Shown here one piece after another: positions 36,298 to 50,014 of a stretch of 64,000 nucleotides of DNA. The notes below the pieces were generated by a model. It saw nothing but the letters and a program-made list of their open reading frames with translations, did no database searches and had not been told where the DNA came from. The DNA is from Mariprofundaceae bacterium. Lineage in GTDB: Bacteria; Pseudomonadota; Zetaproteobacteria; Mariprofundales; Mariprofundaceae. The stretch is from NCBI GenBank assembly GCA_021772895.1, contig JAJFLC010000013.1, positions 62,001 through 126,000 of the forward strand, written 5' to 3'. The position numbers were made by a program, and so were the translations under genes. Each line of letters starts with the position of its first letter. The first letter of the stretch is position 1.

Positions 36298-36587
36298 GAT
36301 CCATCTTCCTCTTTTATTCCAACGGCATTTTTTTTATTGCCCGGCATAATCAGCATATACTCATCCGGATGCACATAACCCAATTCACGGTGAACCAGCT
36401 CCTCAAGTGCTTTTGGATCATGACGCAATCGTAAAATTTCCTTTGCCAATGTTTCCCTCACCGCTTTCATCTCTTCAAGCTCAGCCTTCATCATTTCGAG
36501 GTTTTCTTTTTCAGATTGGTAAACACGATAACCGTGATCAGAAAAAACAAGATCCCAGCTCATCCAGAACAGAGCCAGAACTATCAA
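36294..36587 (-). CDS. ftsB: FtsB/DivIC-like septum formation protein; start uncertain
   Basis: 97 residues as listed: one N-terminal membrane helix, a coiled coil (about 25-60) and the RHDPKALEELVHRELGYVHPDE block that marks FtsB/DivIC. FtsB joins FtsL and FtsQ in the division complex. From the TTG at 36587 the membrane helix is cut short. The frame stays open 20 more codons to a CTG at 36647, which has AAGG 8 bp upstream (in the eno end) and would add a basic cytoplasmic tail and complete the helix (RLFIGLIVLALFW). No ATG, GTG or TTG lies between, so a CTG start is likely. Confidence 0.82.
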   Translation of the reverse strand: MIVLALFWMSWDLVFSDHGYRVYQSEKENLEMMKAELEEMKAVRETLAKEILRLRHDPKALEELVHRELGYVHPDEYMLIMPGNKKNAVGIKEEDGS

Positions 36588-36650
36588 ACCAATAAAAAGC
36601 CGGTTCTTTAGCTTCCCAGAAGTCGCTCCGGCACTTTTATCTTTCAGTGT

Positions 36651-37970
<1,320 letters not shown>

Positions 37971-38049
37971 TTAAAATTTCATTCTTGTTTCACCAGCGAA
38001 GATACAAGACACCCGGAGAGTTCACAATCTCCTCGACTCATCTTCGTGG

Positions 38050-40733
<2,684 letters not shown>

Positions 40734-43700
40734 TCAATCCAGCCACTTTCTCGCATTGCGAAACATGCGTAGCCATGGTGCATCTTCACACCATTGATTG
40801 CCATTCCATGCATCCGGGTGCCATGAATTCTGGACCGTTCTAAAAATCCGCTCAGGATGCGGCATCATAATAGTGAAACGCCCATCATCAGTTGTAAAAC
40901 CCGTCAAAGCATCCGGCGAACCATTGGGATTATGCGGATAACTGTTTGCTGCTTCCCCATCTGCACCGATAAATCGCAAGGCAGCATGGCTGTTAGCCGG
41001 AACATCACCTTTTCCAAACAAGGCACGCCCTTCGCCATGCGCCACCACGAGTGGTAATTTTGAACCTTGCATATCAGCCAGAAAAACCGATGGCGAATCA
41101 AGCACTTCAACCATCAACAAACGTGCTTCAAATTGCTCCGATTTGTTACGCACAAACTGTGGCCATGCCTCAGCACCCGGCACAATCTCTTTCAGACCAC
41201 TCATCATCTGGCAGCCATTACATACGCCTAACGCAATCGTATCCTGCCTGGAGAAAAATGACTCGAACTGATCACGCGCACGCGCATTAAAAAGGATCGA
41301 ACTCGCCCATCCACGGCCTGCACCCAGCACATCACCAAACGAAAACCCACCACATGCCACCATGCCTTTAAAGTCATCAAACGAATAACGTCCCTCAATA
41401 ATATCAGACATATGCACATCAACACTTTCAAATCCGGCACGGTCAAAGGCTGCTGCCATTTCAACCTGACCATTCACGCCCTGTTCTCTCAATATCGCCA
41501 TCTTCGGGCGAGCCCCGGTCAAATATGGCGCGCTGATGTTTTCGGCCGGATCAAATGTCAGCTCGGCATAGAGCCCTCGGTCATCACGATTCGCAATGGC
41601 TTCAAAAGATTCACGGGCACACTCAGGATTATCCCGTAACATTTGCATTCGATAACTGGTTTCGCTCCACATCTGCTGAAGCTCAAGCAGATCTTCATCA
41701 ATCACGCGTTGTTGCTGATAACAAAACGAAATGCGCAGATCATCATTTAATTCACCAATAATATGGCTAATATGTCCCACGTCTTCACTGGCCAAATGCG
41801 CCAGAACCTTTTCACGATCTTCTCTGCGGACCTGAATCACCACGCCTAATTCTTCAGCAAAAAGGACACCCAGCTCGTTACTTCCAAGCGCATCAAGATG
41901 CACTGTTACACCCGTACGACCTGCAAACGCCATCTCTGAAATAGTTGCAAACAGTCCGCCATCTGAACGATCATGATAAGCAAGCACAAGGTCTTCTGCA
42001 TGTAATCTCTGAATTGCCTGAAAAAAAGATTTCAGCAAAGCAGGAGAATCAAGATCCGGCACTTCTTCGCCGGTCTTGCCATAAACCTGAGCCAGTGCGG
42101 AACCACCCAGACGATGCCTACCTTCTCCCAAATCAATCAGGATTAAGTCGGTTTCGCCCTTATCACTACGCAACTCAGGCGTAAGGGTTTTACGTGTATC
42201 AACGACAGGTGAAAAAGCAGAAATAATCAAAGAAAGAGGCGATGTCATCTCGATGCTTTGATCATCGCCATTTTCATCACAACGCTGCCACACGCTCTTC
42301 ATCGAAAGTGAGTCTTTGCCTACTGGAATCGAAATCCCCAACTCAGGGCAAAGTGCCATACCCACTGCCTGCACCGCATCATAAAGGTGAGCATCTTCTC
42401 CTCCATGCCCGCATGCCGCCATCCAGTTGGCCGAAAGTTTCACATCACCCAGTTTTTTAATCGAAGCTGCCGCAATGTTGGTGATCGCCTCGCCCACAGC
42501 CATCCGCCCGGATGCTGCTGCATCCAACAATGCAATGGGTGTCCGTTCGCCCATACTCATGGCTTCACCGGTATAAGTTTCAAAATCAGTTGAAGTCACT
42601 GCCACATCGGACACCGGCACTTGCCAGGGGCCTACCATCTGATCACGTGTTACCAAGCCTGTGACAGAGCGATCACCAATTGTGATCAAAAACTCTTTAC
42701 TGGCCACTGCCGGCAGACGCAGCACACGCCTCACAGCTTCAGAAACATCAATCACACTCAAATCCAAAGGCTCAACAACAGCTTCAACGTGAAAAGCATG
42801 CCGTGTCATCCTGGGTGCTTTTCCAAGCAACACTTCCAATGGCAAATCAACGGGTTTATTCGAAAACTCAGGGTCGTTAACGGTTAAATGTTCATCATCG
42901 ATGACTTCACCCAGCACAGCAAAAAGACATCGCTCTCTTTCACAAATAGCCGCAAAAGATTCACGATCCTCAGGGGCAATTGCCAGCACATAACGTTCCT
43001 GCGCCTCATTACACCAAATCTGCATCGGACTCATGCCCGATTCCATATTATGCACCGCTCTCAGATCAAACCAGCCACCCCGGCCCGCATCGTGAATCAG
43101 CTCAGGTACAGCATTAGACAATCCACCCGCACCAACATCATGGATAAACAGAATCGGATTATCAGCCCCCATCTGCCAACAACGATCCAGAACTTCCTGA
43201 CAACGGCGCTCCATTTCAGGGTTCCCACGCTGAACCGAATCAAAATCAAGAGCTTCTGCATTTGCACCGGTATCCATACTGGATGCCGCACCACCACCAA
43301 GACCAATCAACATCGCAGGGCCACCAAGCTGAATAATCAACGAGCCGACAGGTACTTCCCGTTTATGTACATGGCGCGCATCGATGTTACCGACACCACC
43401 CGCCAACATAATCGGCTTGTGATAACCACGCAGCTCATCACCCACCTTCTGTTCAAATGTTCTGAAATAACCACTGATATTTGGACGGCCAAATTCGTTA
43501 TTAAATGCTGCGGCACCAATCGGGCCATCGGTCATGATCTCAAGTGCAGAAGCAATGCGTTCAGGTTTGCCATGATCCGTTTCCCATGGCTGTTCAAAGC
43601 CGGGGATTCTCAAATTGGAAACTGAAAAGCCACATAAGCCTGCCTTGGGCTTGGAGCCAATACCTGTAGCTCCCTCATCACGAATTTCACCACCGGATCC

Positions 43701-44645
43701 GGTCGCAGCGCCTGCAAAAGGAGAAATTGCCGTCGGATGGTTATGCGTCTCTACCTTCATCAAAATATGAGTATCATCATCATGGGCAGCATAACTACCA
43801 TCACTGTCTGGATAAAAACGCTGAGACCTGCCACCCTGAATCACGGAAGAGTTGTCACTATAGGCAACCAGTGTACCTTCAGGATTGCTCTCATGGGTAT
43901 GACGAATCATTGAAAAAAGTGAGCGCCCCATCACTTCGCCATCAATCACCCAATCCGCATTAAAAATTTTATGCCGGCAATGTTCAGAGTTTGCCTGAGC
44001 AAACATCATCAATTCAGCATCCGATGGGTTTCGAGACATCCGGGTGAAGTTTTCAAATAGATAATCAATCTCATCATCTGAAAGGGCCAAACCCAATTTC
44101 ACATTGGCATTTTCAAGTGCTTCATGGCCGCCACCTATCACATCGACAGTAGCAAGTGCTGTAGGCTTCTGATGTGAAAAAAGCTGTGACAGTTCATGGG
44201 TACTTGCGAGAACAGATTCAGTCATACGGTCACAGATCAGCTTTCCAAGCTCAGCATGCTCATCATGAGATGTTCCAGTAATGGTATAGGCAATACCCCG
44301 TTCGATTCGCCCCAATGAATCCAGTCCGCAGAGCCCGGCAATATTCGTCGCTTTCGAAGACCATGATGAAATCGTCCCTACTCGCGGGGTAACCAGAAAC
44401 AGTTCATCAGAAGCCTCTGCGCTATATAGCAAAGGATCATCACCAAGGATGCTTTCAAGCCTCTCTGTATCGCTTGCGTTCCATGAGCTTTCTACTTCTG
44501 CAACATAGATAAAATGGGCACTGACAGATCCAATGGAGAGGCCATTTGATGCGGCAACATCAAGCAGTTTCTGCTTACGAAAATCGGAGAGTGCGAACGC
44601 ACCTTTAAGAATAATGAGCTGTAAATCAGGCGCGCTTATAGACAT
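40734..44645 (-). CDS. purL: Phosphoribosylformylglycinamidine synthase (single-chain PurL)
   Basis: 1303 residues, the large form typical of beta-, gamma- and related proteobacteria, with PurS-like, two PurM-like and a C-terminal glutaminase domain. Blocks: [14 protein letters not shown] near residue 218, [20 protein letters not shown] near 300, and the glutaminase [12 protein letters not shown] near 1150 with HGEGRALF further on. It turns FGAR to FGAM in purine synthesis. ATG at 44645 with AGGA upstream. No frameshift. Confidence 0.97.
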   Translation of the reverse strand: MSISAPDLQLIILKGAFALSDFRKQKLLDVAASNGLSIGSVSAHFIYVAEVESSWNASDTERLESILGDDPLLYSAEASDELFLVTPRVGTISSWSSKATNIAGLCGLDSLGRIERGIAYTITGTSHDEHAELGKLICDRMTESVLASTHELSQLFSHQKPTALATVDVIGGGHEALENANVKLGLALSDDEIDYLFENFTRMSRNPSDAELMMFAQANSEHCRHKIFNADWVIDGEVMGRSLFSMIRHTHESNPEGTLVAYSDNSSVIQGGRSQRFYPDSDGSYAAHDDDTHILMKVETHNHPTAISPFAGAATGSGGEIRDEGATGIGSKPKAGLCGFSVSNLRIPGFEQPWETDHGKPERIASALEIMTDGPIGAAAFNNEFGRPNISGYFRTFEQKVGDELRGYHKPIMLAGGVGNIDARHVHKREVPVGSLIIQLGGPAMLIGLGGGAASSMDTGANAEALDFDSVQRGNPEMERRCQEVLDRCWQMGADNPILFIHDVGAGGLSNAVPELIHDAGRGGWFDLRAVHNMESGMSPMQIWCNEAQERYVLAIAPEDRESFAAICERERCLFAVLGEVIDDEHLTVNDPEFSNKPVDLPLEVLLGKAPRMTRHAFHVEAVVEPLDLSVIDVSEAVRRVLRLPAVASKEFLITIGDRSVTGLVTRDQMVGPWQVPVSDVAVTSTDFETYTGEAMSMGERTPIALLDAAASGRMAVGEAITNIAAASIKKLGDVKLSANWMAACGHGGEDAHLYDAVQAVGMALCPELGISIPVGKDSLSMKSVWQRCDENGDDQSIEMTSPLSLIISAFSPVVDTRKTLTPELRSDKGETDLILIDLGEGRHRLGGSALAQVYGKTGEEVPDLDSPALLKSFFQAIQRLHAEDLVLAYHDRSDGGLFATISEMAFAGRTGVTVHLDALGSNELGVLFAEELGVVIQVRREDREKVLAHLASEDVGHISHIIGELNDDLRISFCYQQQRVIDEDLLELQQMWSETSYRMQMLRDNPECARESFEAIANRDDRGLYAELTFDPAENISAPYLTGARPKMAILREQGVNGQVEMAAAFDRAGFESVDVHMSDIIEGRYSFDDFKGMVACGGFSFGDVLGAGRGWASSILFNARARDQFESFFSRQDTIALGVCNGCQMMSGLKEIVPGAEAWPQFVRNKSEQFEARLLMVEVLDSPSVFLADMQGSKLPLVVAHGEGRALFGKGDVPANSHAALRFIGADGEAANSYPHNPNGSPDALTGFTTDDGRFTIMMPHPERIFRTVQNSWHPDAWNGNQWCEDAPWLRMFRNARKWLD

Positions 44646-44716
44646 GCACGCATCCTATGGATTGAGAAGTGGAAACCAAGTAGAAAATACGATTGTTATG
44701 TACCTCTCCATGCAAA

Positions 44717-44731
44717 ATCGTTTCAAACGAT
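44717..44731. promoter_or_regulatory. Short perfect dyad upstream of purL
   Basis: ATCGTTT-C-AAACGAT, 7-bp arms around one base, 72 bp before the purL ATG in a 222-bp gap. It could be an operator. It does not match the E. coli PurR box (ACGCAAACGTTTGCGT), whose core is AACGTT, so no protein is assigned. Confidence 0.35.
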
Positions 44732-44867
44732 CAACCCCATCATTAGCTGCCAAACCCTAATAATTTTCAATCGAAACAACCCTTCCTGTTATGGGATGTG
44801 AATTAAACCTGAGCAATTAAAATCAAATGAGCAAGAATTCTGAATCTTTCCGAAGCTTTTATACTGG

Positions 44868-45278
44868 TTAATTTGAAGAACTTTTTAGAGGCAATTCATC
44901 ACATATTGCATGAGCAAGCTTTACTGTGATTATGTAAGGAATAATTACAAAATCTGGGACATGTTTATAGGTGTATTCCTTCACATTCTCCTCCCTGTAT
45001 TTTGAGCTACCGCATGATTTTTTCGCTTGCTCTTCCCACATTGTACGGGCACCCGATAAATTCTCATATGGTGCAAAATTTGTTTTAACGACTATTCGAT
45101 ATGTATTGCCATTAATTTTTTGGACATCATACCCACCACCAAGATAGTTTGGTCCTGAGGTTTGCATGTTATGCTTTGATGCACATCCACTTAACAATAA
45201 AAATGCTAATAATACAAATGTATATTTTAAGCCTCCAACTAAGGAAACAGCTACGGGACCGGACCTAGTTCCACACAT
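44868..45278 (-). CDS. Small putative lipoprotein
   Basis: 136 residues. A hydrophobic segment KYTFVLLAFLLLSGC ends in a lipobox (LSGC, Cys about residue 32), so it is probably anchored in the envelope. Unusually, about 17 residues precede the helix, but the ATG at 45278 has a clean ribosome site (AGGGAG, 8 bp). The rest contains YRIVVKTNFAPYENL, a CGSSKY segment and a C-terminal hydrophobic stretch around VIIPYIITVKLAHAIC. CC0125/CC1285-like small lipoproteins have similar features; no function is claimed. Confidence 0.65.
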   Translation of the reverse strand: MCGTRSGPVAVSLVGGLKYTFVLLAFLLLSGCASKHNMQTSGPNYLGGGYDVQKINGNTYRIVVKTNFAPYENLSGARTMWEEQAKKSCGSSKYREENVKEYTYKHVPDFVIIPYIITVKLAHAICDELPLKSSSN

Positions 45279-45364
45279 TATTATTCTCCCTTCCCTACGT
45301 GGGAATAAATTAAACCTAAAGCTTTTGGCGCATCAAACACGCACTATCAGCGTTCAGAAAAAAA

Positions 45365-45547
45365 TCACGTACGTTCCTTTTCAATTTTCCTAAGCATTGA
45401 GGCCTTCAATTCTGCCGCATCAGTCTGACTTAACACCCGTGCCAAACGAGCAGGGGCATTACACCTCATACAGCCATAATCAGGATCGCCATCAAAGGCT
45501 TTAAGCATGCCCTGAATTAATCTCTCTCTGGGTAGTCTACTGAACAA
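45365..45547 (-). CDS. Possible 60-residue orphan ORF
   Basis: Open frame with TTG at 45547 or an internal ATG about 13 codons later; an in-frame stop lies shortly upstream. The product has CMRCNAPARLARV, a CxxC pair that might bind metal, and a charged helical end. No family recognised and no good ribosome site, so it may be a gene remnant or not coding. It lies between a lipoprotein gene and the rpsT terminator. Confidence 0.28.
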   Translation of the reverse strand: MFSRLPRERLIQGMLKAFDGDPDYGCMRCNAPARLARVLSQTDAAELKASMLRKIEKERT

Positions 45548-45591
45548 CTGAACATCCAGTCGCTATCCGAAACGGTAGCCATATTTCGGGC

Positions 45592-45630
45592 AAAAAAAAG
45601 CCCGTCGTATCCTTGGATATGACGGGCTTA
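45592..45630 (-). terminator. Rho-independent terminator of rpsT
   Basis: 13-bp stem (AAGCCCGTCGTAT pairing with ATATGACGGGCTT, one G-T wobble), 6-base loop CCTTGG, and on the minus strand a run of eight T after the stem. It starts 20 bp after the rpsT stop. Confidence 0.92.
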
Positions 45631-45649
45631 ATAAAATCAAACTATTGAA

Positions 45650-45913
45650 TCAGGCCATTGCCTTAACGTGTGTATTCAGACGAGATACACGGCGTGATGC
45701 CTGACTCGGATGAATAAGATGTTTGCGTCCAGCACGATCAAGCAAAGAAATCGCAGTTTTCAGCGCTTCGTTTGCGACAGCCTTATCGCCGACTGCAACA
45801 GCCGTATGAACCGCTTTAATTGCCGAGCGCATTGCTGATTTTTGTGAACGATGCTGAATACGAAGCTTCTCGTCCTGACGTGCGCGTTTTAGTGCAGATG
45901 CATGATTTGCCAA
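45650..45913 (-). CDS. rpsT: 30S ribosomal protein S20
   Basis: 87 residues, starting MANHASALKRARQDEK, very basic, with the SRLNTHVKA end of bacterial S20. It binds 16S rRNA in the small subunit. The start codon is TTG, preceded by GGGAG at 9 bp. E. coli rpsT also starts with UUG and is autogenously controlled at translation, so the same may hold here. The leader has a hairpin (45929-45951). Flanked by its own promoter and terminator. Confidence 0.95.
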   Translation of the reverse strand: MANHASALKRARQDEKLRIQHRSQKSAMRSAIKAVHTAVAVGDKAVANEALKTAISLLDRAGRKHLIHPSQASRRVSRLNTHVKAMA

Positions 45914-45928
45914 TCTTTTTAACTCCCA

Positions 45929-45951
45929 GGATTGCTATAAAATTGCAATCC
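45929..45951 (-). promoter_or_regulatory. Hairpin in the rpsT leader
   Basis: 7-bp inverted repeat GGATTGC / GCAATCC with a 9-base AT loop, ending 15 bp before the TTG start and just ahead of the ribosome site. It could mask or present the site for control by S20. Control is inferred from E. coli practice. Confidence 0.4.
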
Positions 45952-45972
45952 ATGCCTTAAAATGAGCGGCGA

Positions 45973-46000
45973 ACCATACGTGAAGAAGCCCCTCTGTCAA
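45973..46000 (-). promoter_or_regulatory. rpsT: rpsT promoter
   Basis: Minus strand: TTGACA (46000-45995), 16-bp spacer, TATGGT (45978-45973). A perfect -35 and a 4/6 -10 placed about 60 bp before the start codon, with the leader hairpin between. Confidence 0.6.
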
Positions 46001-46038
46001 CACTAAATCACTCCGTTTTTGTATATCGTCAAAGATGC

Positions 46039-46066
46039 TTGCTGCTCTGGCTACAAAGCGTAAAAT
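46039..46066 (+). promoter_or_regulatory. Possible promoter of the antiporter gene
   Basis: Plus strand: TTGCTG (46039-46044), 16-bp spacer, TAAAAT (46061-46066), 35 bp before the ATG at 46101. The -10 matches 5/6, the -35 only 3/6. Confidence 0.4.
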
Positions 46067-46100
46067 GTGCATCATGCATATAAAAAGACGTATCTAATAT

Positions 46101-47978
46101 ATGGGACTGACCGAATACCCAACAACTATCTTTGTTATCGCTGTGCTTATTGCTGTTGCATGTCAGATCGCATCATCGAAGATGAAGTTCCCACCTATCT
46201 TTTTATGGCTGCTGGCAGGCATGGCCATTGGCCCTTATGGCTTTCATATCCTGCACGCCGAAAAAGTTCAGCCAGCACTACATACCCTGATTGAACTCGG
46301 GCTTGCCGTGATTCTCTTTGAAGGTGGTCTGAATCTAAATCTTAAATCTTTGAAAGAACATGGCTGGGTTGTCGGGAGACTTCTCATCTTTGGGCCACTG
46401 CTAACCATCATCATTGGTGGAACTGCCGCACACTTCCTGGCAGGCATCAGCTGGCCCCTTGCATTGCTGTTTGGCTCTTTGGTTGCGGTTGGTGGCCCCA
46501 CCGTTATCACACCCATCATACGTCAGGTACGTATAGACCGCGAATTATCCCACATCCTGACCAGTGAAGCGATGCTTGTTGATGCTGTGGGAGCCATTCT
46601 TGCCATTGTCATGTTACAGCTTGTTTTAATGCCTGATCCCACGGCGCTGATCACCGTTCAAGCTGTGGTTACAAAATTTTCTGTGGGTACTGCGATTGGT
46701 CTGACAGGAGGCTGGCTGCTTTCTCTCATACTGAAAAGTAATATCGTTGAAGATATAGAAGTTCGCACAGTCTTTACCCTTGCCGCTGTCTGGGGATTGT
46801 TTATTTTAGCCGACAGCATCAGTTCACAAACAGGCCTTCTGGCCGTACTGGTTGCAGGTGCCGCCATACAAAAAATGGACGTGCCAGACATTCAACGTCT
46901 CCGCCACTTTAAGGGCAGCCTCTCCATCCTGCTGATTTCTGTATTATTTGTCTTGCTGGCTGCCAACCTAAACCTTCTTGTCGTCAAGGAACACCTTTGG
47001 GAAGGACTCATCGTATTTAGTATATTAGCACTGGTTGCACGACCACTCAGTGCCTGGCTTGCTGCCATTAAAACGGGTTTAAGCCCTTCTCAAACATGGT
47101 TTCTTGGGGCCATGGCCCCGCGCGGTGTTGTTGCGGCAGCGATCACATCACTTTTTGTACTGATTCTAATCGAAGAAAAATATAAAGACGCAGAGGTTCT
47201 GCTTGCTCTTGTTTACATCATCATCATTGCATCCGTTTTTGTATACAGTTTTATTGCCTCACCCTTGGCCAAATGGCTGGGTGTCACCGGAAGAGATGAA
47301 CGCTCTGTGCTTATTGTCGGTGGTGGACAAATGGGTGGCGAAATCGGCCGGGTACTTGCAGATAATCGCGAAGTCCGTTTTTTGGATTTAAACGTGGATG
47401 TTGTTAACAACCTCAAACGCGCCAATTTTCAAGCTGTCTGTGGCAATGCGCTTGACCCGATTTACATGGAAATTCTGCATACTGAAGAAGTCGGTGCAGT
47501 TCTCGCGATGACCGGTTCATCCGATCATAATCTATTGATCGCCAACCTTGCCAAAAATAATTTCCATGTGAATGAAGTCTATGTCGCTTTGCAGGAAGGC
47601 GATGAACATAAACACGCCAGCATGATCAAACAACTTCAAGCCAAACGTTTGTTTGCCAAGCCCTATACATTCACCTATTGGCATGATCAGGCACAAAGAA
47701 AACGTCTCATGCATGAAACCCGCATCATTGAAGAAGACTCGCCTCTGATTGGGCATAAGATGGCTGGTATAAGAATTCCCCATGGTATACAACCGCTGGC
47801 AGTGTGCCGAAATAATGAAATGATGATCCCACATGATGAATTGCGCTTTCAGGCGGGTGATGAAATTTCACTTTTATTACGCCCTGAACGTGTTCAGGAG
47901 GGTCAGTTGCTTATTCTACCTCCGGCCTCTGACAACAGCATGGTTACAACTCAAAATACCAGCAAACCAGGCAATTAA
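46101..47978 (+). CDS. Cation:proton antiporter with C-terminal TrkA domains
   Basis: 625 residues. About 12 membrane helices fill residues 1-395 with NhaP/CPA-type blocks: VILFEGGLNL near 73, GGPTVITPII near 132 and TSEAMLVDAVGA near 152 (the ion-binding acidic region). A Rossmann TrkA_N domain follows (VLIVGGGQMGGEIGR, about 400-520), then a TrkA_C-like tail. Inner-membrane exchange of Na+ or K+ for H+, gated by nucleotide, is expected. First gene of a plus-strand trio with gluQ and cysM. Confidence 0.85.
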   Translation: MGLTEYPTTIFVIAVLIAVACQIASSKMKFPPIFLWLLAGMAIGPYGFHILHAEKVQPALHTLIELGLAVILFEGGLNLNLKSLKEHGWVVGRLLIFGPLLTIIIGGTAAHFLAGISWPLALLFGSLVAVGGPTVITPIIRQVRIDRELSHILTSEAMLVDAVGAILAIVMLQLVLMPDPTALITVQAVVTKFSVGTAIGLTGGWLLSLILKSNIVEDIEVRTVFTLAAVWGLFILADSISSQTGLLAVLVAGAAIQKMDVPDIQRLRHFKGSLSILLISVLFVLLAANLNLLVVKEHLWEGLIVFSILALVARPLSAWLAAIKTGLSPSQTWFLGAMAPRGVVAAAITSLFVLILIEEKYKDAEVLLALVYIIIIASVFVYSFIASPLAKWLGVTGRDERSVLIVGGGQMGGEIGRVLADNREVRFLDLNVDVVNNLKRANFQAVCGNALDPIYMEILHTEEVGAVLAMTGSSDHNLLIANLAKNNFHVNEVYVALQEGDEHKHASMIKQLQAKRLFAKPYTFTYWHDQAQRKRLMHETRIIEEDSPLIGHKMAGIRIPHGIQPLAVCRNNEMMIPHDELRFQAGDEISLLLRPERVQEGQLLILPPASDNSMVTTQNTSKPGN

Positions 47979-47995
47979 CAGTTCGAGTACAAAAT

Positions 47996-48952
47996 TTGAA
48001 ACTTAGGACTCGCTTCGCCCCCAGCCCGACAGGATTACTCCATGTCGGCAATGCCTTTTCAGCTCTAATTTGCCAACAGTGGGCTGAAAAACATCACGCA
48101 GAGCTTTTTCTTCGTATTGAGGATATTGATCACACCCGGTGTAAATCAGAGTTCCAACAACAGCTCATCGATGATCTGACATGGCTCGGCATTCACTGGC
48201 AAGGTGATATCATCAAACAGAGCAACAGGCATGAGGCATATCGAGATGCCCTGAAAAAACTGCATGATTTGGGTGTCATCTACCCTTGTTTCTGCACCCG
48301 AAAACATATTCAGCAGGAGATTGAACGCATGAGTTCCGCTCCGCATACAGACCTTTCACATACTGCTCCCCTGTACGCAGATTTATCTCATGCAAACGAT
48401 CATTCAGACCCCTATCTCGGCATTTGTCGAAACATAGACAAATCCCGGTCAGAAATAAAAATGAAACATGAACCGTTTGCCTGGCGACTTCACATCACAA
48501 AAGCCATGGAACTCATCAACGCCCCCATCGGCTGGAACGACCAACATGGGCATTTTCACGCTGCATCACCTGCTTTGTTTGGTGATACCATCATTGGGCG
48601 CAAAGATATCGAATTCAGTTATCACCTTGCAGTGGTGATTGATGATGCCAAACAAAAAATCACACACATCATTCGTGGCAAAGATTTATTCAGCAGCACA
48701 CCCATCCACTGCCTTTTACAGCATCTCTTAGGACTGCCTACCCCGATCTATATTCATCATGCACTTCTGGTAGGCACACAAGGTGAGAGGCTTGCCAAAC
48801 GCCATCAATCAACCCCCTTAAAAAACCTGAAAGATGCAGGCTGTGATTCCAAATTGTTGCGCCAATTCCTATTGACAAGGGATCCGCCTGTATGGCCCTT
48901 TGCAGACACGGACATCATCCACATTATCGAACAACTTGGCAGGAAAGCCTGA
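47996..48952 (+). CDS. gluQ: Glutamyl-Q tRNA(Asp) synthetase
   Basis: 318 residues, a GluRS catalytic domain without the anticodon-binding half. TRFAPSPTGLLHVGNAFSAL is the HIGH region, CFC near residue 97 and YLGIC near 136 are Zn ligands, and ERLAKRHQS near 260 replaces KMSKS. It attaches glutamate to queuosine of tRNA-Asp. The start is TTG at 47996 with no ribosome site and no alternative start between it and the antiporter stop 17 bp upstream, suggesting translational coupling. Confidence 0.93.
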   Translation: MKLRTRFAPSPTGLLHVGNAFSALICQQWAEKHHAELFLRIEDIDHTRCKSEFQQQLIDDLTWLGIHWQGDIIKQSNRHEAYRDALKKLHDLGVIYPCFCTRKHIQQEIERMSSAPHTDLSHTAPLYADLSHANDHSDPYLGICRNIDKSRSEIKMKHEPFAWRLHITKAMELINAPIGWNDQHGHFHAASPALFGDTIIGRKDIEFSYHLAVVIDDAKQKITHIIRGKDLFSSTPIHCLLQHLLGLPTPIYIHHALLVGTQGERLAKRHQSTPLKNLKDAGCDSKLLRQFLLTRDPPVWPFADTDIIHIIEQLGRKA

Positions 48953-49005
48953 ACAGATCAGACTGGCGCCCCATCAACAATAATTCACAAACAAAGGATG
49001 TTCTT

Positions 49006-49944
49006 TTGCCTGCAATTCTTGATCTTATCGGTAACACGCCTCTGGCAGAGTTAAAAAACATCACTGCACACCTACCAAAAAACATTCGTATTTTAGCAAA
49101 GCTGGAACGTTTTAATCCCGGAGGTTCAGTCAAAGACCGCCCTGCCCTGAAAATGATTCAAAACGGGATTCAATCGGGTGAACTGAGCAAAGATAAAATC
49201 ATTCTGGATTCCACTTCAGGAAATACAGGTATTGCATTGGCCATGATCGGCGCTGCTTTGAACTATAGAGTACGCCTTGTCTTGCCGGGTAATGTCTCGG
49301 ATGAACGCAAGCGCATTTGCCGTGCCTTTGGTGCCGAGCTTATCTTCTCCGATCCGCTTGAAGGCTCCGATGGTGCCATCATTGAGGCACGACGCATTTA
49401 TGAATCTGAACCAGATCGTTACTTCAAACCGGACCAATATAATAATCCTGCCAATCCAGCAGCTCATGAAGAGACCACCGGGCCTGAAATCTGGCGTGAT
49501 ACACATGGAAAGGTCACCCATTTTATTGCATCACTTGGCACATCCGGCACCCTGGTTGGTACAGGCCGTTTCCTGAAAAGGATCAACCCGGCCATCCAAA
49601 TCATTGCTACAGAACCTGATTCTCCCTTTCATGGCATTGAAGGCTTGAAACATATCGAATCCAGTATCGTTCCGGGAATTTATGATCAATCCGTTCATGA
49701 TCGAAAAATCGGCATCAGTACTGATGAAGCCTATGATCTGACGCAACGCCTTGCCTCTGAGGAGGGCATTCTCTCCGGTCAATCCTGCGGTTGCGCTCTG
49801 GCTACAGCACTTAAAGTTGCTGAAGAGCTGGCTGAAGCTGGAGAACCCGGTGAAATTGTTACGATTTTTCCTGATGGCGGTGAAAAATACCTAACCACGG
49901 CTGTCTTTGCAGACGGTTCCGTCTCCAGCGGCGAAGGCATTTAA
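49006..49944 (+). CDS. cysM: Cysteine synthase (O-acetylserine or O-phosphoserine sulfhydrylase)
   Basis: About 312 residues from TTG at 49006, chosen because AAAGGA lies 7 bp upstream and the protein then begins PAILDLIGNTPLAEL like its family; a frame to 48892 would run 61 bp into gluQ. PLP lysine in GGSVKDRPA near residue 40, substrate loop DSTSGNTGIA near 66, phosphate loop GTSGTLVGTG near 175. SPFHGIEGLKHI resembles the CysM-like branch. No cysE nearby. CysK cannot be excluded. Confidence 0.88.
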   Translation: MPAILDLIGNTPLAELKNITAHLPKNIRILAKLERFNPGGSVKDRPALKMIQNGIQSGELSKDKIILDSTSGNTGIALAMIGAALNYRVRLVLPGNVSDERKRICRAFGAELIFSDPLEGSDGAIIEARRIYESEPDRYFKPDQYNNPANPAAHEETTGPEIWRDTHGKVTHFIASLGTSGTLVGTGRFLKRINPAIQIIATEPDSPFHGIEGLKHIESSIVPGIYDQSVHDRKIGISTDEAYDLTQRLASEEGILSGQSCGCALATALKVAEELAEAGEPGEIVTIFPDGGEKYLTTAVFADGSVSSGEGI

Positions 49945-50014
49945 AAAACTCATCAGAAACATCAGTAAAAAATATAACGGCGGATGACAAACACAATGGC
50001 AGGCACAGAATATT

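Noticed and set aside
42888-43625. 245-codon open frame on the plus strand
   Set aside because: It lies wholly opposite purL, whose protein is full-length and conserved; composition looks like an antisense shadow.
44717-44731. PurR operator
   Set aside because: The dyad core (TTTCAAA) differs from the PurR core AACGTT.
45365-45547. Remnant of a transposase or integrase next to rpsT
   Set aside because: The 60-residue product has a CxxC pair but no transposase motif, and no terminal inverted repeats or target duplications were seen.
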